Of a DNA stretch of 47,145 nucleotides, positions 41,139 through 47,145 are shown piece by piece (positions within the stretch are counted from its first letter, which is position 1; each line of letters starts with the position of its first letter). A model generated the notes under the pieces. That model made no database searches, was not told the DNA's origin, and was given only the letters and a program-made list of their open reading frames with translations. The stretch is from Kitasatospora sp. DSM 101779 (GTDB taxonomy: Bacteria > Actinomycetota > Actinomycetes > Streptomycetales > Streptomycetaceae). The position numbers and the translations under genes are program-made. The stretch spans positions 203,389-250,533 of the forward strand of contig NZ_JAHTIK010000001.1 in NCBI RefSeq assembly GCF_025655475.1. Direction: 5' to 3'.

Positions 41139-42770
41139 TCACCGGCTGATGTGCAGGACGCAGATGTCGTCCCTGCGGCCTTCGGGCGTGACGAGTGCGC
41201 CCAGAATGCTGTCGAGGGCGTGGGCGTTCGCGACGCAGCGGGCTGCGGTGCGGGCGAGGCGGTCCAGGCCCTCGTCGATGATCTGGCCCGGCTCCTCGAT
41301 CAGGCCGTCCGTGTACAGCAGCAGGTGGTCGCCGGGCCGCAGGCGCAGCGTGGCCGACTGGTAGGTCGGGGTGGTCGTGGCGCCCAGCAGGACGCCGTGG
41401 GGGGTGGGGAGGTAGTGGGCCCGGCCCTGGCGGATCAGGAGGGGTGGGAGGTGGCCGGCCTGCACCCAGGTGAGTCGTTGGTCGGTGGGCTCGTAGCGGG
41501 CCATGACCATGGTGGCGGTGCTGAAGTCCCGTTCGGGGGTGTGTCGCAGGAGGGTGTTGAGCCGGTCGAGGATCGTGACCAGGGGCATGCCGGTGATGGC
41601 CATGCCTTTGGCGGTGAAGCGCAGTTGGGCCATGGTGGCGACTGCGTCCAGTCCATGGCCGGCGACGTCGCCGATGACGAGCAGGGCGCTGCCGTCGGGC
41701 AGTTCGATGGCGCTGTACCAGTCTCCGCCGAGGTTGAGACCTTCCTGCAGGGGCTGGTAGGCGACGTCGACGGTGAGGCCCGCCAGACGCATGGATCGCT
41801 GTGGCGGCGGGAGCAGGGCGTGTTTGAGCTGGTCCGCGAGGTCGCGTTCGGCGGCGAGCAGGCCTCGCTGGACGAGGGCGGTGCGTTCTTGGTCCAGCAG
41901 TTGCTGTTCGGCGTTCTTGGCGGCGGTCCGGTCCTGGAAGAAGCCGTGTACCTCCACCGGGTGGCCGTGTGCGTCCGCCTCGGCCTCCGCGACGATCCGC
42001 ACGTGGCGGATCTCTCCGGCGGGGGTGGTGATCCGGAAGGTGTGATCGACGGGCTTGCCGTCCCCGAGGAGGTGCTGCACGGTTTCGCCCAGTGCGGGGA
42101 GGTCCTCGGCGACGACGTGGGCGGGCAGCTCCTCCAGTGTCATCGGGCCGAGCGACCGGTCCCGGCCGAAGATGGCGTATGCCTCGTCGGACCATGTGAT
42201 CACGTCGCGGACCAGGTCCCAGTCCGCCCACCCCATGTTCCCCAGGCGCTGCATGGTGGTCAGCCTGCGCTGTTCGCGTTCGCCGCTGTCCAGGCGGACC
42301 CAGGAGACGATCAGCCCCGACCGGCAGGGGGCCGCCCGGACGGCGAAGCGGGACACGCGCGGGATGCCGGCGAGGACCTCCTCGTACTCGAACGGTTCTC
42401 CCTCGTAGCGGACGCCGGTGGTCAGGGCTTGCAGGTAGCCGTGCCACAGCGCAGTGCCGGCCACGGTCGGATAGGTCTCCAGGACGCTCAGCCCGACCAG
42501 GTCCCTTCCTCGGCGTGTCCCGATGTCGACCGCCTCCGGCGAGGCGGCCGTGATCCGGAAGTCCGCGACCTCGCCCGTCGTGTCGAGTACCGGCAGGAGG
42601 AAGATCACCGAGCCGGGCAGTGCGTCCAGCATCTCCTGGATCTCCGGTGCCGGCAGTGCCGCGCCCGGACCTGCGTCGGCCGCCGGCCGTCCGTGGAGCC
42701 GGTACCGGCGCGAGGAGAAGACGGCGTCGTCCCCTACCGGGCCGCAGCCACCGCCATCCGGGCCCGGCAT
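41139..42770 (-). CDS. PAS-domain SpoIIE/PP2C-type serine phosphatase
   Basis: A 543-residue phosphatase. Two PAS domains occupy about residues 45-160 (MLDALPGSVIFLLPVLDTTG) and 180-300 (MGWADWDLVRDVITWSDEAY, VEVHGFFQDRTAAKNAEQQL). A helical linker with LKHALLPPPQRSMRLAG leads into the PP2C_SIG domain with GGDWYSAIE, IGDVAGHGLDAVATMAQLR, QAGHLPPLL and YTDGLIEEPG. It likely senses a small molecule or redox state and dephosphorylates STAS proteins. ATG 42770 is preferred because GGGGAGGG lies about 6 nt upstream; ATG 42794 lacks a site. Confidence 0.93.
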   Translation of the reverse strand: MPGPDGGGCGPVGDDAVFSSRRYRLHGRPAADAGPGAALPAPEIQEMLDALPGSVIFLLPVLDTTGEVADFRITAASPEAVDIGTRRGRDLVGLSVLETYPTVAGTALWHGYLQALTTGVRYEGEPFEYEEVLAGIPRVSRFAVRAAPCRSGLIVSWVRLDSGEREQRRLTTMQRLGNMGWADWDLVRDVITWSDEAYAIFGRDRSLGPMTLEELPAHVVAEDLPALGETVQHLLGDGKPVDHTFRITTPAGEIRHVRIVAEAEADAHGHPVEVHGFFQDRTAAKNAEQQLLDQERTALVQRGLLAAERDLADQLKHALLPPPQRSMRLAGLTVDVAYQPLQEGLNLGGDWYSAIELPDGSALLVIGDVAGHGLDAVATMAQLRFTAKGMAITGMPLVTILDRLNTLLRHTPERDFSTATMVMARYEPTDQRLTWVQAGHLPPLLIRQGRAHYLPTPHGVLLGATTTPTYQSATLRLRPGDHLLLYTDGLIEEPGQIIDEGLDRLARTAARCVANAHALDSILGALVTPEGRRDDICVLHISR

Positions 42771-43409
42771 CGCGGGTCCCTCCCCGTCCTTCATACAACG
42801 AGCATGGCACGCCCTTGACCGTCAACTTCGGCCGGACGGCGGTCACCCCGCGGTTGCGCTGCCCGGCCGGCGGCGAACCCGGCACGGCGCACGGGCCGCG
42901 CGACCGTCTGGCGCCTCGGTGGGCCGCACGCCGCCCGCGCGCACGGCCGCCCGCGGCGGGGATCGGGCGGCGGCAGAGGTCGGCCCGGCCGAACAGCAGC
43001 GCGCGGCAGGTGGGCGAGTACCCGGCCGGTGAGTTCGGTGCCGGCCGGGTCGGCGAGGACGGTCAGGACGGCGGAGGCGTCCCAGAGGGCCGGGCGGGAC
43101 TGCTGTTGAGGGCGCGGGCCGGACTTCGACGAAGGCCGGGGCGGCGACCGGCCGGGTGGGGGCACCTGGGCGGCGAAGACGGTGGGAGCCCGGGCGAGGA
43201 GCACGGCGGCGACATCGCGGCGTTCGCCGCCGTGCCTTCGGAGCCGAGCACGCGGAGGAGGTACCCGAGCGGACCCAGCACGGCGCGGTCAAAGGCCCTC
43301 TGCGGACACCGTCGCGGGCGCGCGGGCCCACGCTCGCCGGCGCCGGCCCCGCGGTGCACACCGGACGGCCGCGGGTGCGACGGAATGCGACGCCGCGCAT
43401 CGTGGAGAC
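42771..43409. other. Long intergenic region with possible minus-strand coding remnant
   Basis: Minus-strand pieces such as FDRAVLGPLGYLLRVLGSEG (about 43290-43230) and WDASAVLTVLADPAGTELTG (about 43090-43025) look coding but lie in different frames and have no start region. They may be the end of a lost gene. I cannot name a family. Confidence 0.35.
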
Positions 43410-43667
43410 ATGCCGAACAACCCGTTGAATGCCAAGCAGTTCAAGCCGAACGTCCACCGCCTCACCGTGGGCGCCGCCATGGCCGGCGCCGGAGCCCTCC
43501 TGAGCGTCGCGGGAGCGGCCCTGGTCGCCACGGCCCTCGCCATGGCCGGACGCCGGGTGGTCACGGCCTGGGAAACCCACCCTGTGGAGATGGCCTCCCG
43601 CACCGCCCACCAGGCCGCGTCCGCCTCCAGCGCTGCCCGCGATGCCTGGCACTCCAACGCCGTCTGA
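43410..43667 (+). CDS. Small membrane protein
   Basis: An 85-residue protein from ATG 43410 (GGAG 4-5 nt upstream). After a polar start (NNPLNAKQFKPNVHRLT), residues 19-46 are hydrophobic and small-residue-rich (VGAAMAGAGALLSVAGAALV), forming one or two membrane segments; the tail is polar and alanine-rich. Similar short proteins are common and uncharacterised in Streptomyces. The frame continues in phase into the Rpf/LysM relic after its stop. Confidence 0.65.
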   Translation: MPNNPLNAKQFKPNVHRLTVGAAMAGAGALLSVAGAALVATALAMAGRRVVTAWETHPVEMASRTAHQAASASSAARDAWHSNAV

Positions 43668-43760
43668 ACCGGCGATCTCGCCGGGCGCGACCGCCCCGAG
43701 ACCTCTGGCAGCCCGACGAGCCGACCGGCCCTCCGGGGCCGGGTCGCACGGTGTGGACCG

Positions 43761-44120
43761 GTAGACCTCGCCGCCCGCGACCAGCAGATCGCCGTCGCCG
43801 ACCACCTCACGGCCCCCGCGGCCTCGCCCCCTGACCCGCCTGCGGCGCCCGCGCCGGCCACTATTCCGTCCCCGCGCCGCGGTCGGCGCGGCCGCCCGCC
43901 ACCCTGCAGCTGGCCCTCGCCGAGCCGAACGCGGCCACCCGACCCCGCGCCTGCGGAGGCCGCCACCGTCGTGGTCCAGGACGGCGACACCCTCGACGGC
44001 ATCGCCCAGACGCAGCAGATGGCCGGCGGCTGGCCCGCTCTCGACGAGGTCGACCAGGACGGCATCGGCGACAACCCCGACCTCATCCGAGTCGGGCAGT
44101 CCCTCCTCCTCCCCCGACTT
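43761..44120 (+). pseudogene. Rpf/LysM protein relic (C-terminal part)
   Basis: VDLAARDQQIAVADHLTA is the end of a resuscitation-promoting-factor-like transglycosylase domain (normally DLATREQQIAVAE). A proline-rich linker follows, then a LysM domain: VVVQDGDTLDGIAQTQQMAG, GWPALDEVDQD, GIGDNPDLIRVGQSLLLP. The catalytic part, the signal peptide and the normal stop codon are missing, so this is the remnant of a secreted cell-wall enzyme. The linker and LysM resemble the tail at 14819-14956. Confidence 0.78.
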
Positions 44121-44130
44121 CCCACGGGGT

Positions 44131-44586
44131 TCATCCCAGATCGAGGTCCGCCACGCCCTGCAGCACCGCCCCGCTCGCCCGCACCTCGTCCAGCCAATCC
44201 GCGAAGGTCTGCGCCCGGCGGCCGGACGGCACGTCGGCGAGATCGGGCGGCCACGTGCCGGGCGCCACCACGGTCACCACCACACCGCCGTTGTCCGCCG
44301 CGGCCGACAACCACGCCTGCGGCGTCTCCATCACGGGCGACGGCTCCCACACCTCGCGGCCGCCGACCAGCACCAGCCTCTCGAACCGGCCGGAGCGGAC
44401 CTGCACCGTCCCGGTCGAGACCGGCAACCCGCCCGCGGCCACGAACCCGCTCTCCCACGCATCCGTCGCCAGCCCTCCCCAGTGGCCGGCGTCGACCTCG
44501 ACAACGACCTCCGCCACCGCGGTGCCGTCGCCCGTCTCCCGCACCACCAGCGCCCAGAGCACCGGGCCCTCACCCACAGCCCTCAC
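44131..44586 (-). CDS. Hypothetical protein
   Basis: A 151-residue protein of normal coding composition with alternating hydrophobic strands: PVLWALVVRETGDGTAVAEV, VVEVDAGHWGG, RFERLVLVGGREVWEPSP and DNGGVVVTVVAPGTW. It looks like a compact beta-rich or alpha/beta fold without signal peptide. The start is uncertain: GTG 44586 or GTG 44577, both with poor ribosome sites. It ends just past the Rpf/LysM relic. No family is recognised. Confidence 0.6.
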   Translation of the reverse strand: MRAVGEGPVLWALVVRETGDGTAVAEVVVEVDAGHWGGLATDAWESGFVAAGGLPVSTGTVQVRSGRFERLVLVGGREVWEPSPVMETPQAWLSAAADNGGVVVTVVAPGTWPPDLADVPSGRRAQTFADWLDEVRASGAVLQGVADLDLG

Positions 44587-44651
44587 CCCAGAACAACGAA
44601 CCCGTCCTGTTCCGCATCCGGCCCGCCTTCATCCGGCACACCGCGCGCCCG

Positions 44652-44804
44652 TCAGGCGTCGGGGTGCGCCTCCGCCCTATGCGACCACGACCCGCCCGGA
44701 CAGCCCGCAGGCAGCGGCGGGAACCGGTGCCCCTTCACATCGGTGCTCCAGCGATGCCCGGTCCCGCAGTCGCAGTCGCAGTCGCAGATCCCGCTCGCCG
44801 GCAC
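44652..44804 (-). CDS. Possible small cysteine-rich protein
   Basis: From GTG 44804 a 50-residue ORF contains GICDCDCDCGTGHRWSTDVK and GHRFPPLPAGCPGGSW. Four closely spaced cysteines arise from a tandem six-base repeat near 44765. Codons end almost only in G or C. The start has no good ribosome site, so this may be a real small metal-binding protein or the 3' end of a lost gene. Confidence 0.3.
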   Translation of the reverse strand: MPASGICDCDCDCGTGHRWSTDVKGHRFPPLPAGCPGGSWSHRAEAHPDA

Positions 44805-45399
44805 GCTCTCGCCCGGGAGGCCACGACGTCTTCTTCTCCTCCTCCTCCATACCCCCGGTCTACGACAGCACGGGGACCACCGCGAACGCGGACCGTTGCG
44901 CCACCACCACGGCTCCGGCCGACCGAGCGCGGCCCGTACCGCCGCGGTCACGCCTGCACCACTCCCCCTCGGCGCGGCCGGATCGTCCGGACGACCTTGT
45001 CGCCTCCCGAGATGCGCTCGCCCTACCAGGTCCGGCAGCAGCCGGCCCCGACGTCCCGGACCCCGCCCGGCGGCGATCCGGTCGCGGTCCGACGCGGGCG
45101 GACGGTGGCCGTACCGGTGACAGGACGCCGACGCGTGGCGGCGGGGGCTGCCGAACGTCCTGGATCCGCCGGCCCCACGCGGTCCGGGGCCGCCCGCAAC
45201 CACGCGGTGAAGCCGCCGGTCGGCTGAGTCCCCGGTCCCCGGCGGTACCGTCCCGGCGCCCACGATGCGTCCCGCGCTACGACGACGCTACCGGGACGAT
45301 ACGGGCCGTCCCAATGATGTGGCCGCAGCCGCCCCGAGATCTCCGACGGGACCGCTCGGACCGCACGCCGGAGGTGCCGGCGTCGTAAGGAGGAACGAG
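44805..45399. other. Intergenic region, nothing recognised
   Basis: About 590 bases without a supported gene. The AAGGAGG ribosome site of the secreted protein gene lies at the right edge. Confidence 0.4.
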
Positions 45400-45816
45400 A
45401 TGCGCATCAGGAAGCTCCTCGCCGCTGCCGGCGTGGCCGCCGCCGTTGCCACGACCGGCCTGGCCACGGCAGACACCGCCTCGGCGATCAACTACGACTG
45501 CAGTGGCGAGACCCACGCCGTCTGCCTCTACTACAACTCCAGCGCCTACGGCTACGGCGCCTACTTCCAGCAGAGCGGTGACATCCACGACTACGGGGCC
45601 TACTGGTTCCAGCCCGGCCTCAACGGCAGCAACGGGGTCGGCAACACGGTCAAGAACCACGCTGCGGCCGTGGACAGCTGGTACGGCGGCAACTTCGTCG
45701 TCTACTACAACAGCTGGTACGACTGCAGGTACGCCTGCCAGACCATCCCGGCCTGGAAGACCGTGGACCTCAACAGCGCGCTGAAGAACAACAACGCCTC
45801 GGGCGCCTTCCACTGA
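45400..45816 (+). CDS. Secreted peptidase inhibitor I36-like protein
   Basis: A 138-residue secreted protein. Residues 1-30 form a signal peptide (MRIRKLLAAAGVAAAVATTG, cleavage near ASA-IN). The mature part has CSGETHAVCLYYNSSAYGYG, close to the C-x-x-x-x-x-CLYYN signature of peptidase inhibitor family I36-like proteins, and a second pair of cysteines in YDCRYACQTIPAW. It is rich in Tyr, Asn and Gly. ATG 45400 has AAGGAGG 6 nt upstream. It may inhibit proteases outside the cell; the exact role is unproven. Confidence 0.78.
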   Translation: MRIRKLLAAAGVAAAVATTGLATADTASAINYDCSGETHAVCLYYNSSAYGYGAYFQQSGDIHDYGAYWFQPGLNGSNGVGNTVKNHAAAVDSWYGGNFVVYYNSWYDCRYACQTIPAWKTVDLNSALKNNNASGAFH

Positions 45817-45947
45817 GCCCGTCCGAGCCCGCCCGAGTCCGTGTCCGGGCCCGGTGGCTCCCGCGGTGGTCCACGGCCGTCCCCACCGGCTGAGGACCAC
45901 CGCGGCCGCCGATCCACCGAGGCCTCCTCGCGAGAGAGATCCCACCC

Positions 45948-46913
45948 GTGTCACGACGCCCGCGCCGTACCGCCCTGCTGATCACCCTGCCGCTCCTGCT
46001 GGCCGGTTGCGCGAGCGCGGTTGCGGAGCCGAAGCCCGGCACCGCCTCCCCGTCGCGCACGGACCCCGTTCCCTCGGTCTCCGCCGTGCCGTCGCTCGAC
46101 TCGGCCAACGACAAGCCGCTGCCCCTCGACGGCTACCTGCTCAATGACGAGCAGCAGACCCAGGTCGAACAGGCGCAGGCCAAGCTGGTCACCGCCTGCA
46201 TGACCCGGCTCGGGTTCACCTTCACCTTCCCCGCGTCACCCAGGGAACTGCGTGGCAGCGACGCTCCCACCACGCGGATCGACGGCCGCTACGGCCCGCA
46301 GAACGCCGCGACGATGGCGACCTGGGGCTACCACCCGGAGGGCGGCGTCCCGGCGGAGAAGATGCAGCCCGGGTCGGCCCCGGCGCCGAAGTCACGGGAG
46401 GAGACGGTCGCGGAGACCGGCTCCTCGGACCCGAAGCAGCGATTCGGCCCGGGAGGCCAGCTCGTCAACGGCCGGAAGGTGCCCGACCACGGCTGCTTCG
46501 GCGAGGCCAACCAGCGGCTCACCGGTGCTGTGGACGGGCAGATCGGCGACCCGCAGACGGCCGTCACCCTCAAGTTCCGCACACTGAGCGAGTCCCAGCA
46601 GGACACGCGCACCCGGGCCGCATTCGCCCGGTGGTCGCAGTGCATGAAGGGGAGCGGCTTCGACTACCCGGACCCGGTGGCGGCGATGGGCGACCCGGAG
46701 TGGAACAGGACGCCCATGCCCACCCCGCACGAGATCCAGGTGGCCAAGGCGGACGCGGCCTGCCGGCACGAGCACAACGTGGTGGGCATCTGGTACGCGG
46801 TGGACTACGCCTACCAGCAGGAGGCGATCGCCGCCGAGGGGAAGGCGATGGCCGAGGCCAAGGCCGGCCTGGAGACCCAGGTCCGGGCCGCCCGCCAGGT
46901 CCTGGCTTCCTGA
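45948..46913 (+). CDS. Lipoprotein of unknown function
   Basis: A 321-residue protein from GTG 45948. RRTALLITLPLLLAGCASAV has a clear lipobox (LLAGC), so it is lipid-anchored outside the membrane. The mature part has a conserved-looking layout with cysteines: ACMTRLGFTFTF, HGCFGEANQRL, WSQCMKGSGFDYPDP and AACRHEHNVVGIWYAVDYAY. This cysteine pattern (CMxxxGF twice) is common in actinomycete lipoproteins of unknown role. The C-terminus is helical (QQEAIAAEGKAMAEAKAGLE). No enzyme motif is seen. Confidence 0.85.
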   Translation: MSRRPRRTALLITLPLLLAGCASAVAEPKPGTASPSRTDPVPSVSAVPSLDSANDKPLPLDGYLLNDEQQTQVEQAQAKLVTACMTRLGFTFTFPASPRELRGSDAPTTRIDGRYGPQNAATMATWGYHPEGGVPAEKMQPGSAPAPKSREETVAETGSSDPKQRFGPGGQLVNGRKVPDHGCFGEANQRLTGAVDGQIGDPQTAVTLKFRTLSESQQDTRTRAAFARWSQCMKGSGFDYPDPVAAMGDPEWNRTPMPTPHEIQVAKADAACRHEHNVVGIWYAVDYAYQQEAIAAEGKAMAEAKAGLETQVRAARQVLAS

Positions 46914-46928
46914 GATGGAAGTCATCTC
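46912..46928. terminator. Short inverted repeat at the lipoprotein stop codon
   Basis: GAGATG-gaagt-CATCTC overlaps the TGA stop of the lipoprotein gene. It may be a terminator or the edge of the transposase remnant that follows on the other strand. Confidence 0.4.
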
Positions 46929-46929
46929 G

Positions 46930-47145
46930 TCTGGCCATCCTGCGGTAGCAGATGAGTGCCGCGGTGATGGTGGCGAAGGCCGCGAAGTGGTCCGCTTCTG
47001 CGTTCGTAGCGGCGGTGGAGCCGGCGCAGGCCGCCGAGCCGGGCGACGGTCCGTGCGGCAGCGGCATGGAGCGCCAGGCGCCGCAGGTCGGCGGCGTGCC
47101 GAGCCGGGCGCCGCGGTCGGCGCGGGTGGCGCGGGCGGGGCGGGC
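46930..47145 (-). pseudogene. IS5-type transposase C-terminal fragment, runs off the window
   Basis: On the minus strand VARLGGLRRLHRRYERRS (about 47050-46995) followed, after a frame change, by DHFAAFATITAALICYRRM (about 46996-46940) matches the extreme C-terminus of IS5-family transposases (RYERRxDHFAAFAxIAAxLICYRRL). One frameshift is needed and no stop codon occurs at the usual place. Sequence nearer the window edge is not clearly transposase, so the fragment is short or diverged. Confidence 0.75.

Noticed and set aside
41151..42818. Plus-strand open frame of 555 codons opposite the PAS-phosphatase
   Set aside because: Antisense shadow of a strongly supported gene.
44765..44787. Tandem hexamer as an iteron or origin element
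   Set aside because: It is short, lies in a possible small coding frame (CDCDCDC) and has no origin-like A/T-rich neighbourhood.

Overview
The window is very GC-rich DNA with almost exclusively G/C third codon positions, SD-type ribosome sites and frequent GTG starts. Together with the gene families present (MmyB-type regulator, DUF393, DUF4235, DUF6131, SpoIIE phosphatases, STAS proteins, gas vesicle proteins, a streptavidin homologue) this points to a Streptomycetaceae actinomycete, Streptomyces or more likely Kitasatospora. The density of broken genes and transposase remnants suggests a variable chromosomal-arm region. I found no rRNA, tRNA or CRISPR array.

Left part (1-16.9 kb): after the tail of a TPR protein comes a run of small enzymes facing their own regulators. 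The divergent pairs are MmyB regulator/SDR, HxlR/QorB-like reductase, MarR/HSL-type hydrolase and MarR/quinone oxidoreductase; a fifth pair, MocR/DJ-1, lies at 22.8-24.9 kb. Several intergenic gaps hold clear palindromic operators. Scattered among them are decayed pieces: IS5 transposase (4.9-5.6 kb), IS3 OrfB (8.0-8.6 kb), an RCC1 fragment (9.6 kb), a frameshifted HEAT-repeat gene (12.2-13.1 kb) and a LysM tail (14.9 kb). Intact accessory genes here are a secreted GH16 glucanase, a WGR-domain protein and a secreted ricin-type lectin.

Middle part (17-30 kb): DUF393 protein, a cytosolic avidin-like protein with altered pocket residues beside an unknown gene, two STAS anti-sigma-antagonist genes and one frameshifted STAS gene, a GAF-SpoIIE phosphatase, and a short gas vesicle module (two tandem gvpA genes and one gvpF/L gene). 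Promoters resembling the actinomycete SigB type (GTTT/GTTG, 14-15 nt, then GGGTAY or CGGTAT) precede both gvpA genes, one STAS gene and the DUF6131 gene, suggesting a shared general-stress regulon.

Right part (30-47 kb): Orn/Lys/Arg decarboxylase-like protein, YbdK-type carboxylate-amine ligase, CinA-type amidase, a molybdopterin oxidoreductase relic with a large internal deletion, YihY/BrkB membrane protein, DUF4235, a PHP-domain protein, hemerythrin, a PAS-SpoIIE phosphatase, an Rpf/LysM relic, a small secreted I36-like protein and a lipoprotein. The right edge is an IS5-type transposase tail. The overall picture is a stress, redox and envelope gene island eroded by insertion sequences.
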